Origin: Lethocerus indicus
Taxonomy: Eukaryota > Arthropoda > Insecta > Hemiptera > Belostomatidae
Length of the DNA: 64,000 bases
Reading direction: 5' to 3'
NCBI GenBank assembly: GCA_019843655.1
Contig: JACDQD010000011.1
Coordinates: forward strand, 7,978,604-8,042,603
Below, one piece after another: positions 33,946 through 43,900 of this stretch (the stretch's first letter is position 1; the number at the start of each line of letters is the position of its first letter). The notes beneath the pieces are model-generated. The model searched no databases. It was not told the origin of the DNA and saw only the letters and a list, made by a program, of their open reading frames with translations. The translations under genes were made by a program, and so were the position numbers.

Positions 33946-34035
33946 CATGGAATGGCCGAGGTACTCAGCGGCGTTGTCGGAGATATAGAGCAGTTTGCCG
34001 TTCTGCGTCATCATCATCAGGAACCCGCTCAGCGC
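33946..34035 (-). CDS. dys: dysfusion/NPAS4-like bHLH-PAS factor, internal exon (start of PAS-A)
   Basis: This is an internal coding exon of 90 nt (30 codons, phase 0 at both ends). On the minus strand it is preceded by a T-rich tract ending ctatttcag and followed by the donor gtatgc. It reads [30 protein letters not shown]. The core GKLLYxS...xEYLGHSM is the opening strand-and-helix part of a PAS-A domain and matches the NPAS4/dysfusion pattern (GFLxxxTxxGKLLYxS, then LGHSM). The last codon ATG joins in frame to GAG of the exon at 6142-6321, giving LGHSM-EDLLIHGDSVYD across the junction. Dysfusion is a nuclear factor that dimerises with Tango/ARNT and controls tracheal fusion and leg-joint genes in flies; that role is known for the family and not shown here. 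The bHLH part must be encoded by exons further upstream, which I did not find. Family assignment is firm. Orthology to dys specifically, as opposed to another NPAS4-like gene, is very likely in an insect. Confidence 0.93.
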
Positions 34036-34096
34036 CTGAAATAGAAAAGAAAAATCCGACTTAATAAACATGCGAGTTGTATTAACAGTTCACATA

Positions 34097-34340
34097 TATA
34101 GGGTGTCCCAAAATTAACGCTTTGAATTTTGAAGATTTGAATCGAACTGTGGCTGCTAACCTTTCATTATTATTGAAATATTGTTCAACAGTGAAAACAC
34201 GTTGTTCTATCGTGTAACGCTCCATTTGTACTAACCCTAAACTATCAGCTGTCAAATGGTTTTTTTTATAGGGTTGCCAACTTGACTGCAAGAATGGTGG
34301 CAAATTCAAATCTTGCGTTAATTTTGGGACACCCTTTATA
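34097..34340 (-). mobile_element. Mariner-type MITE keeping the first codons of a transposase
   Basis: The ends are gggtgtcccaaaattaacgc on the left and its inverse on the right, next to TA. On the minus strand, after the right terminal repeat, an ATG opens MERYTIEQRVFTVEQYF, then NNNERLAATVRF. This matches the helix-turn-helix start of mariner-family transposases. The frame then runs straight into the other end, so the catalytic domain is gone. It lies about 60 bp upstream of the acceptor of the dys exon at 33946-34035. Confidence 0.82.
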
Positions 34341-34425
34341 TTATACTGTCGCCAATAAACCCCTATTCCTTTCTTTCTTCACTGTTTTATTGTCACAACT
34401 ATAAACAAATAAAACAAGAAAACAT

Positions 34426-34652
34426 ACCTGTTTTGTGGTCCGCGAGGGGTTGGAATACACTAGATTTCGTGTGTTTCTGTGTTCCTCTCGCCGGTTCGGC
34501 CTTTTGCTAGACCGGTTTCGGCTGCTCCCCTAGACTCCCACTGTCACTTGTAATTGACTAACACCGCTACTGAAGATGGCGAGCGGCCGAAACCGGTCTG
34601 GCGAAAGACCGAACCGGCGAGAGGAGACAGAAACAAACGAAATCTACGGTAC
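34426..34652. mobile_element. F1 fold-back element, opposite orientation, flanked by perfect 13-bp repeats
   Basis: It begins acctgttttgtggtccgcga and ends aacgaaatctacggtac. The flanks at 34413-34425 and 34653-34665 are both aacaagaaaacat. The perfect duplication suggests one of the younger insertions. The interior is shortened. Confidence 0.88.
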
Positions 34653-34794
34653 AACAAGAAAACATCGATGTTCAAACAGCACTAACAACGAGTAAAACAA
34701 GAATGGAGGAAGAACCCACTGATTATCCCCCGTTTTTGAATTTATTTAATTGTTTTTACACATTTAAATAACGCGGCCACTTCCTTTTCAGGTA

Positions 34795-35000
34795 TCTGTA
34801 AAGAAAGTCTGGCATGAATACGATGGGACCACCTGATTAGGATGATGGCTGATTCGGTAGTGAAATAAGTTATACATCTGCATGGGATAAGTCGCGGACT
34901 TAAGATCTATATGCGGGGCGAGGTTGAAGTCGCAGTGAAGTCCGTTGGTTATATTCTTTAATATTTTCTAATGTAAAGTTCAACTCCACAGTTCAAGTCC
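34795..35000 (-). pseudogene. Jockey-like LINE fragment with stops
   Basis: The plus-strand words gaggttgaagtcgcagtgaa, gtccgttggttatattcttt and gaatacgatgggaccacctg recur with small changes at 37190-37345. It is therefore a third copy of the same LINE 3' end. The frame is broken by stops and shifts. The F1 copy at 35047 lies just beyond it. Confidence 0.75.
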
Positions 35001-35046
35001 GTACGTCCACATAAAAATAATTTATTGTTTAAACCTAATTTTGATC

Positions 35047-35331
35047 GTAGATTTCGTGTGTTTCCGTCTCCCCTCGCCGGTTTGGCCTTTTGCTAGACTG
35101 TTTCGGCCGCTCGCCATCTTCAATCACTTTTGGCGCTTTGGATGTTTTTCGGGCATCCTCACTGCACTGTCACTGTCACTTGTACTCTGGTGGTTGTCTG
35201 TTTGTCGCGTGTATATATACGTCTCTTGTTACAAGCGAGCAGCCGAAACCGGTCTAACAACAGACCAAACCGGCGAGAGGAGTCAGAAACACACGAAATC
35301 CACGTCTCGCAGACCTCAAAGCAGTTATGTT
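35047..35331. mobile_element. F1 fold-back element, full length, flanked by about 15-bp direct repeats
   Basis: It runs from gtagatttcgtgtgtttccg to cgcagacctcaaagcagtta tgt. The flanks aaacctaattttgatc (35031-35046) and aaactaattttggtc (35332-35346) match with one indel and one substitution. The interior keeps the ggcatcctcactgcactgtc block and the cgtgtatatatacg block. Confidence 0.85.
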
Positions 35332-36764
35332 AAACTAATTTTGGTCTATTGTCCAGTAATCGAAGTAATTTACTTAGTACTGTAGTTTCAACAAACTATA
35401 TTCAACTTAAACTTCATTCTACTTTCAAAGTTTTCAAACAGTTATTCCCATGGCTTCCTTTAACTGAGTCCAATAATATCTTTGATTAGGGTGATTACTA
35501 AATGTGTACATGCTAATTTACTTATTGAGAAACTGTTTTTTTCGGAATGCATAAAAAGGATTGCCCTCCGGCTGCAGAGAGAATGATAAATTACAAAAGA
35601 AATTACGCGCGGTAAATTACAAATAATGCCTCCGATACCGTAAAAAATTAATTGTAAATTAATCTAATATTTAGAAATATTATTATTTGGTTTTAGGGTC
35701 GGCAATCTTGTTTGACCTCAATTTATGTTCGATTACAACACATTATTTCCCCGGTACCCCTTCGGCCACGCTATTCCGAGCCATTACCTATTCATTATCC
35801 CTGCCCACTTACCGGACGGGAAACTTCAAAATACGAAGCGTTTACCGTTGTCTTGTGCGGTTAATGATGTAATAAGGCGTGCATATATTGGAAAATTTTA
35901 CAATAGCTCTACCAGCTATTTTTCTCACAAAAAGTATATATTTGGTATACTGGGTGGAATATGGGATCAATCGGGGAAAATTTTCGAAATACATAAATTT
36001 CGTTTTTTCGACCGGCCGTTCAATTGAAATTTAGGCCCTTCTCTTAAGGTATTCATTTTGAAAATCATAATCTATTCCTTCTGATATATTTATTTGTACG
36101 TTAAGCATTTAATTGTCGGTTTATAGTGACATCTTCAGATATTGGAAAACGTTTTTCACATTAAGTAATTTCTTCCTCGGTATTTATATGTAGGCTTCTA
36201 TATAATCCGCCGCTCGGAGTGAGTAGGCCAATTGCCGCTACTGGATAATCCGCCGCGATTTTTCCCCGAATTTTCGCCTGGACACATAAAATTGGCGCTG
36301 TTTTAACGTTTTTCCGATAAAGTGGTGGGGAAAAAACAGGATTGTCCCCCCATTAAATATCCCCTTCGAGGGTAGAGGAAAACACCCGTGGGTAAATTAC
36401 AGGTTGTCCTGTGGGGCGGCGGCCGTGTGCGTGTGCGTGTGTGTGTCACTGCTGATGAATCACGTCCCGTCCCATATCTCACATCTACGGATTCCCCGAT
36501 CCCTCTGTCATTATCTCAATCAATGGGGAAGGGGAGCAGTGGGGAAGGGGGGCGGGAATAACCTGTGATTTCGGCCCTCCCATCTATTTAAACGATCTAT
36601 TTTCCATTTTATTCTCCGCCGGCGTTATTCGTCGAAAAGGGGCTTTCGTTTCGACTGTCCCTTTGATATATCTCACGTTCGTTTATTGAGCAAGAATTTA
36701 TTACCAACTTAATTTAATTACAGCGTACATTTCTCCTACATTCCCGTGCAATAAGCAGAAAATA

Positions 36765-36831
36765 GGCCGAAACCGTTCTAACGAAAGAGCAAACCAGCGA
36801 GAGGAGACAGAAACACACGAAATCTACAGTA
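36765..36831. mobile_element. F1 element, right arm only
   Basis: ggccgaaaccgttctaacga, aagagcaaaccagcgagagg, agacagaaacacacgaaatc, tacagtaa. This is a solo terminal arm. Confidence 0.75.
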
Positions 36832-37148
36832 ATATAATTAGTATTACTATAGTATTATAGTATAATCATCTCTTGTTTCGTTTACTGACTAATCCCAGAA
36901 TATAAATGCCTGATGATGGAAATCGATCTACAGACAGTTGATAAACTAATAGCATTCGTACAATAGCTAAAATCCGAGAAACATACTGCTCGGCCCATTT
37001 AGCCGTATAACTATATCAGAGATAGTTTCCGTAAAGGAACCTCAACAATTAATTGAAGAATTGATACAACAAAAAACATTGATGCAAGCATTAGCAACCT
37101 CACCTGAGTTTTTTTATTTATTTTATTTTTTTATATTTTTTTAAAAAT

Positions 37149-37397
37149 TTAGATCACGTGGCCACATCTTTTTACTTTTTCCTTTTTAAAGAAAGTTTGG
37201 GATGAACGCGATGGGACCATCTGATGGGTGATTCGGGAGGGAATTCGGTACATTTCTGTATGGGATAGGTCGAGGACAAAATCTGTACGTAGGGTGAGGT
37301 TGAAGTCGCGGTAAAGTCCGTTGGTTATATTCCTCAATATTTTCCACTGTAAAGTTTCGATTTCGTTGATTTTTGTCAGTTCGGCCGAACCCCGCAC
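37149..37397 (-). pseudogene. Jockey-like LINE fragment, C-terminal end of ORF2
   Basis: On the minus strand it reads GSAELTKINEIETLQWKIL, RNITNGLYRDFNLTLRTD. This parallels the fragment at 23620-23848 (same order GSA..., LQ-KILR-IT, LTL-TD). It ends near ccacgtgatct and runs into an A-rich tail (T-rich on the plus strand, 37110-37145). The N-terminal part is truncated. Confidence 0.82.
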
Positions 37398-37686
37398 ACA
37401 GTTTTGTAGAGCGGATTTAGCCGTATAAAAGTAGGCGGTTTAATTTTTATTATTGGAGGGCGTACCGTTAGAGGGGGAAGCGTATTGAGATCAGTTCACC
37501 GATGAACTATAAGCCGGCCTGCTATCCGTGGGAGCCAGTGAAAGCTGGCGGCGACATCCACCACCATGTCGGGGGCCTTTCACCTTTTCAGTACAGACTT
37601 TACCCTCCCAACTATTCCTTAACCGTTCCTATTTGAAATCCGGATAAGACTTGACCGAACACGAGTCATAATTAACCGAAGAATAA

Positions 37687-37824
37687 TTAAATCAACAGCT
37701 TATCGGTTAGTGGCGTTGACGCGTCGAGTTCGAAAGCTTGAAGTTCAGCGCAGTTGGAATCGATGCAGTTCATATACAAGATGGCGACGTTGCAGCCGAC
37801 GCTATTCAGATGGCACAGGATGCC
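37687..37824 (-). other. Unrecognised short frame after an acceptor-like site
   Basis: On the minus strand tttatatattataatacag at about 37825-37844 precedes an open frame reading HLNSVGCNVAILYMNCIDSN, CAELQAFELDASTPLTDKL and a stop. The codon pattern looks protein-like, but there is no known motif and no partner exon. Confidence 0.15.
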
Positions 37825-38015
37825 TACTGTATTATAATATATAAAAGTATAACGAAATAAAGGAGGCAGTGGAGTCTTAGACTCCATTCAGTGATTAAAC
37901 CCTTCCTCGACACAATTTTTAATTTATATCTAAACTATACTTAAAATATTAGATTTGTACTTTTCTCTTTAACTTTAGTAAAGAATATAACAAAAAAATA
38001 ATTAAATGTTATTAC

Positions 38016-38251
38016 TTAACCCTCTAAGGGCGAATTTTTATTTTAAATCCAAAACAATTGGGGGAACGAAAAATCAGCAATTATAAACCTATATATGCAA
38101 ATGAAAAAAAATGATATTGATATTGGTTGTCTTGACAACGTTATAGGATTAAGATTTATCCGCCATCTCACGAAAAAAGCTATAATTATTTGGTAAAATC
38201 TCGATAAATTGAAATGTGACCTGAAAGTTACAAGGGCCCATAGAGGGTTAA
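38016..38251 (-). mobile_element. TTAA-flanked MITE, copy b
   Basis: TTAA, ccctctaagggcgaattttt, interior ggttgtcttgacaacgttat, end gggcccatagaggg, TTAA. Same family as copies a, c and d, in the opposite orientation to a and d. Confidence 0.87.
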
Positions 38252-39293
38252 ATATACAATTATATTAGTTATAATAAACAGCGGGGCTTAATTAGAATTA
38301 TATGGAGAATTTTTGCGGTCTTTTTATTTTCTTACTATTTATTTTTCTCGTTATATTTTATAGTGGACAGAAGACCCGGCAGTAATGAGCCTAGATTGTG
38401 TTTAAGATTTTTTTGTTAAATAACCAAATAACGTGGAAAAATAAAAAATCGTTAGAATAATTAGAACATCTTGCCTAATGAGCGTGTGGAAAATTCGATT
38501 GCGATGCATAACGTACTCAAATTTAAATAAAAGGGTGATTACATTAAACGCTAAATAGTTCTGTTTCTTACAGTTTTCGGTAAGAATTAGTATAAATATA
38601 AAAGCGGCTAGCATACCGAGTGGCAGGTCGAATTTATTTATTTCCTGGCGGGTAACAGGTGGAGCCGCTGTAATTGATGGTGACGCTGGATATGCCGGTA
38701 AAGCTCCGGGGTCAGAGCTTAAAGTCGAGATAAAAGTTAAGCTCCCCGCAAGGATTCGTTAACATTTAAACCAAGAGGCAAGGCTAGAGTCACCTCTCAC
38801 TCGGCACAACCGATATCCCGACATTTAGCCCCCATAATTAAAACACCAACCCTTCCACCCGCCTAACGAGATATACACACCCGGAGGAACGCTTATATAT
38901 ATTATGTAGATTTTAAATTAACGATTCTTGTTTATACAGTATCACGGGTACGGTTTCGGATACTTTTTACCACCCGTTACAACTCTAATGACATTTACGC
39001 ATATAAGCACTCAGTTCTGATGTAAACGCAAAATCGCTCATACAGCTACAAATTAATCTAGAAAATCTTGGCCGAATCACACAGCCGTAGATTTCTGTCT
39101 CTGTATTGATTGTTTCCAAAAATAAAGCCGATACATCCACAGAAAGCCTACTGTCAATCGGACTGTAATCTCATTCGAGAAATTCGATGGGTGCTTATCG
39201 AGATTAGAAGTATTTAACCAACCACAATCATTTTATACACTTAACCTATCAACAATTCACTACGCACAAATTATAAAAATATTAGTTCAGAAT

Positions 39294-39455
39294 ACCTGTT
39301 TTGTGGCCTGCGAGGGGTTGGAGTACCGTAGATTTCGTTTGTTTCTCTCATCTCTCGCTGGTCTATCGCTAGACCGGTTTCGGCTGCTCACCCTCTTCGA
39401 ATATAGCAAGAGACCAAAAACCAGCGAGAGGGGACAGAAACACACGAAATCTACG
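39294..39455. mobile_element. F1 fold-back element, short interior
   Basis: acctgttttgtggcctgcga, gtaccgtagatttcg, gctagaccggtttcggctgc, then a very short centre and the right arm agcgagaggggacag, acacgaaatctacg. The outer right end is missing. No clear target duplication. Confidence 0.8.
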
Positions 39456-39816
39456 ATCAAAAAATTACAAAATTTAAATGGCCTAACGATCCTTATTGAA
39501 CGAAATATGAATCCCAGTCCGATGAGGGTCAATTTGTTTTAGGTATTAGTTCTTTTCTGACTTAATAAAATAGAATAAATTTTTTTGTTTTCAAAATGGA
39601 GAAAGTTCACACTTTTGTACCTGTCCGCCGGCTACAAGTGGTTTGTATTTGGCCTTTAACAAAGCGCCGTGTCGGGCGGTAACCAGCCCGATATAATTCA
39701 ACGCAGATTTCCACTCTCTGTTATTCATGAGCCGGTTGGGGGGACCTTGAAGCCCTTTAAGAATCCGTTGCCCGCGTTTATTTCCATAAGATGTATTTCC
39801 GGGTCGCGGTGATCTC

Positions 39817-39827
39817 TCTCCCTCCCT

Positions 39828-39858
<31 letters not shown>

Positions 39859-39860
39859 CC
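39817..39860. repeat. (CCCT)n and (CT)n microsatellite
   Basis: ctccctccctccctccctct followed by a CT run. Frames through it code only serine and leucine runs. Confidence 0.9.
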
Positions 39861-40240
39861 TCGCGCCGCCGTTACTCATTTCAGCCTGCCCCCGGGGCCG
39901 ACCGTGTGTTAACAATGGTGTCGGAATATTATTACAGGCGTCGGGGACTCTCGGAAATGCGAGAGTTCAGAACAGATATAAATATCTTTTACGACGCGTT
40001 CGCGAGCCCTCTGCGCTCTTCCTCTCGCTCCGAGCGTTATTAATTTACAGTCGGACAGGTACCGCGGCTCAAACAAAACGGGAAACTGGCTACGATAGAA
40101 ACATTAAAGTTGTCTTACAATATTTTACAATGGGAGGTGATTCGCAGTTATATCAGAGATATATGTCAATTTTTATTCGCTATTAACTCAACATTTCCAT
40201 GTTAGAGTATGTGAATTATATCTCACATTTTAACTGCGTA

Positions 40241-40477
40241 TTAACCCTCTATGGGCCGAATTTTTATTTTAAATCCAAAAAAATTGGGAGAACGAAAAAT
40301 CAGTAATTATAAACCTTTATATGCAAATTAAAAAAATTGATATTGATATTGGTTGTCTTAACAACGTTATAGGGTTAAGATTTATGCGCCATCCGACGAA
40401 AAAAGCTATAATTATTTGGTAAAATCTCGATAAATTGAAATGTGACCTGAAAGTTACACTGGCCCATAGAGGGTTAA
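40241..40477 (-). mobile_element. TTAA-flanked MITE, copy c
   Basis: TTAA, ccctctatgggccgaatttt, interior ggttgtcttaacaacgttat, end actggcccatagaggg, TTAA. It lies 235 bp from copy d, which is inverted relative to it. Confidence 0.88.
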
Positions 40478-40624
40478 ATTAGGCTGTAAGATGATGGCCT
40501 AAACCGTGCTTGTCAAAACCCATTAATTTTCAAAGTTTTGGTTCGTTCTCTCATCTGAAATCACAAAAGTTTTGCTGTCAATACTGCACGGCGACTGCTA
40601 CTTTAATATTTATTTCTGAGCTAA

Positions 40625-40700
40625 TTTATTTCTCTTCATCGTGCGCTAAATCTTGCGGTGGGAGAAACGCCGCAGAGGGAAAACCACAAGCCGGAGGATA
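40625..40700 (+). repeat. F2 dispersed repeat, short fragment
   Basis: gcggtgggagaaacgccgca gagggaa corresponds to the gacggtgggagaaacctcgc block of 51446-51745. It sits between the two TTAA MITEs c and d. Confidence 0.5.
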
Positions 40701-40712
40701 GGACGATCTTTT

Positions 40713-40954
40713 TTAACCCTCTATGGGCTTTTCGTGTAACTTTCAGGTCACATTTCAATTTATCGAGATTTTACCAAATAATTATAACTATTATCGTGAG
40801 GTGTCACATAAATCTTAATCCTATAACGTTTTCAAGACAACCAATATCAATACCAATTTTTTTTTCATTTGCATATATAGGTTTATAATTGCTGATTTTT
40901 CGTTCACCCAATTTTTTTGGATTTAAAATAAAAATTCGGCCCATAGAGGATTAA
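40713..40954 (+). mobile_element. TTAA-flanked MITE, copy d
   Basis: TTAA, ccctctatgggcttttcgtg, interior caagacaaccaatatcaata, end cggcccatagagga, TTAA. Together with copy c it makes an inverted pair. Confidence 0.87.
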
Positions 40955-41414
40955 ATTACTAATCGTAAGCGTAAAATGATTTTACGTCACCGTGGGGTGT
41001 TATTTGAATGGCTACATTTGTCAGCGACGAGCGTTAGTCACATAGCAATGACGTCACGGTTACTACTTGCCGTTTTCTGTGTGAAGTATCGCTATTGTCC
41101 CGGGCATCCATGGACACAAAAAAATCGCACAGCTCACCCAAACTGTCGGCCGAATACTGATTCAACTACCGCGCCTTACTTCGAATATGTTTTTTTTTTG
41201 GTACAAATGTATACAAAACCAGGTTTGGCCTGCGGTACGTCCTCGGTCCTAACGACCTCCCCCAATTGGCATGCTAGCGGCCGCCGTTGCGTTTGGAAAT
41301 TTGGAAACCAATTTGTGAACTTTAGTGCCAACATAACTTTGCCCCATTGTTGACGGGCCGCATCCGTGGATTATCTGTATTCACCCCCAGCAGTCCGAAA
41401 TCCGAAATTCCGGC

Positions 41415-41792
41415 CTACGGTCTTAAGCCGCGCAGTAGAAATTCCGTGGGAAATTCGTCGGTCCGTGGGAATCGAACCGCTGTCCCGTCTACTATTTGGC
41501 GAGAAGCGATAATTTGGTTAGCGACGTCCTTCGAGGGGCCGGCGAAAACGAGAGTCCACTCCCGTTCGCCCGGCGAGTTCGCGTACAGTTGTAAATTCGA
41601 AAAGCGGAACTTCGGAAATTCGGGAAAATTAACATGTATAATACGTTCATAAGGGGTATTATTGAGGTACCGAGTGAATTTGGACGAAATGCAATTGCCA
41701 CAAGTAATCTGGAATTTAATAATAAAGCTGTCCGAAACAGTTGTATTTATGTGCATGGAATTTGAGCAGGGCGATTGGGCCGCGTTCCACAA
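41415..41792 (-). other. Unrecognised open frame, possible exon
   Basis: A minus-strand frame of 125 codons with an acceptor-like tattaaattccag at about 41711, after which it reads ITCGNCISSKFTRYLNNTPY and later EREWTLVFAGPSKDVANQ. The opposite strand is also open for about 100 codons. I recognise no domain. It is placed where dys would be intron or 5' flank. It could be an exon of dys or another gene, a decayed transposon, or chance. Confidence 0.2.
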
Positions 41793-42722
41793 AAACGGTT
41801 AACCAAAACTTTTTAATAAAAAAGAAATATGAAAAGTTTCAGAAAACCCGACGTTAACGCCCCAGAAATCATACACTATTAAGATACATCAAATTTATCT
41901 TAATAATTATATCATGACCGGATGTGGTCCTGAAATTTTCCATGATTTGAGTTGTAGTGCCCGTATCTCGGATTCTGATAATTGTAATATTATTGATTAC
42001 ACTAATATTTAGAATAGTTGTAAATTTTATTGTGAACTATAAATATAAAAATAAAATCTTCTAACCCGGGGAATCTATGTTAATTACTCATTTGTACGCA
42101 GGATAAGGTATATACGCTATCCGAGTGTACCGTTTAGGCGAACGAATGTTTCTTGTCGGCCTATCCGGTGTGAGGAGTGTTGGCAGGCGGGCGGGATGTT
42201 CCCCAGCCGTGTTGTACACGGACCGGGGCGAAAAGTATACGAGGAATGTTAATTAGGCCGGCTCAGATTGGAGGTAGGCCACCAGCGGCAACGGCTCGTT
42301 GCCCGGCTCTCGTTACCCCGGGCCGCGTTTCGTCATCTCGGATTCTATTTCTCCCGCGATTCCACAACAGAAGCGGTGACAATTTTTTACCGTTCTAACC
42401 TCGAACCGAATAACACGGTTTAGTTCTGCGGGCGTGAGCTTACAGTTTTCGCGCCTGATAACCGTGGAACGTTCAGTTTGTCCGACAAATACTTTCGCGA
42501 ATATATAATTTCCTAATATTTAAACGTTAACGAATATTTATTTAAATAAATCTATATTTATTTTTTTATATAACAAATAATTATTGCAAATATTCCGGAT
42601 CGCTGGTGTTTGTACGTTCATATAAATTTACTACGTTATGCCGCACCATCGATCGCTTCCTTAAACCGATAATATAAACAGATAAATTGAAAATTTAAAT
42701 TGATTGCAACCCTAGCCCGAGT

Positions 42723-42790
42723 ACCTACAGAACAGTCAAAACCTACAGAACTATAATAAAATACCTACAGAAATTATAATAAAATAATTT
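42723..42790. repeat. Short imperfect tandem repeat (cctacagaa)
   Basis: cctacagaac, cctacagaactataataaaa, then tacctacagaaattataata aaataa: three iterations of about 20-23 bp. Confidence 0.6.
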
Positions 42791-43604
42791 TAAATCGTGC
42801 TTAAATTTCAAAAGGTTTATTAGGTTCCAAAAATTCCAATACGAGAAATTAAATACTGGGAAGGTGGATCATCGCCGCTCGAATGTTTTCTAAATTGTTT
42901 CTAAATCAAGTAAGCGTGCGATTTGTCAATTTGAATGAGAAATTATCATTTTATTCACCTCGTTATAGTTACAGGATTATAGTTAAGTTGATTGGCATGT
43001 CCCGTTAAATGATATTTCTCGATACAAATATTTGATTCCGCCGGCCATTCTGAACCCCAGAAGCTGACTAGATATGTGAATTAAAGGCCGAATCCGAAGT
43101 TGTAAACTTTTTTTTCAATATAAATATTAGATTAAGCGGATATTCAGGACCAAATCCACTGTGATATAATAATACCGGTGAATATTCGCGGAAGGGGGGC
43201 TTTCAGATTATACGGTCGTCCCGATGACGACGTTTCCGTTAGCGGATCCGCGAGCCCGGACTTAATGGATCCCGATTGTCGTGGGCGAGATCCGATCGGC
43301 CGGCGGGGGTGGGGGGCGATACGTAACGAAGGGGAAAGTCACGATCGACCGAGCGTTCCCATTTTCCGATATGTAACATCTTCTCGTCCCATTGATTTTG
43401 AGCCGGTCCCCGGGGTGAAAATAGTTTCGGCGTAGCGGACGCGTGGGTCTCCGTCACGTTTATTTACAGTTGGCCATTGTGAAAGTATGTACAGAAAGCG
43501 ACAGAAGAGCTTGGAAAAAGTATCAGAAATTAAGTACCAAGCATTGGGGGGGTCCCGAGGTCCACGAAATATTTTTCAGATACAGAAATTAATTAAAAAT
43601 AAAA

Positions 43605-43900
43605 CGTAGATTTCGCGTATTTCTGTCCTCCTCTCGCTGGTTTGGTCTTTTGCTAGACCGGTTTCGGCCGCTCGCCATCTTCAGTAGCGGTGTTAGTCAC
43701 TTTTGGCATTTTGGATTCTTTTTGTCACTGGCACTTGTACTGCGGTGGTTGTCTGTCTGTCGTGTGTATATATATGGAGGTATCTTGTTACAAGCGAGCA
43801 GCCGAAACCGGTCTGGCAAAAGACTGAACCAGCGAGAGGAGACAGAAACACACGAAATCTACGGTATTCCAACCCCTCGCAGACCTCAAAGCAGGTATTC
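43605..43900. mobile_element. F1 fold-back element, full length
   Basis: cgtagatttcgcgtatttct at the left; gctagaccggtttcggccgc and gctcgccatcttcagtagcg; interior cggtggttgtctgtctgtcg; right arm ending aatctacggtattccaaccc, ctcgcagacctcaaagcagg. Flanking direct repeats are unclear (taaaacgta against taaactgta). Confidence 0.85.

Larger units (their letters stand above)
35347..39293. other. Upstream block with solo F1 arm, LINE fragment and TTAA MITE b
   Basis: Outside the listed repeats I see no gene. 36424-36446 is a short GT-rich run. 38252-39293 is AT-rich and unremarkable. Confidence 0.45.

Noticed and set aside
41465..41495. Minus-strand ggttcgattccc, like a tRNA B box.
   Set aside because: The surrounding bases do not form a T-stem and no A box or acceptor stem was found at the right distance.
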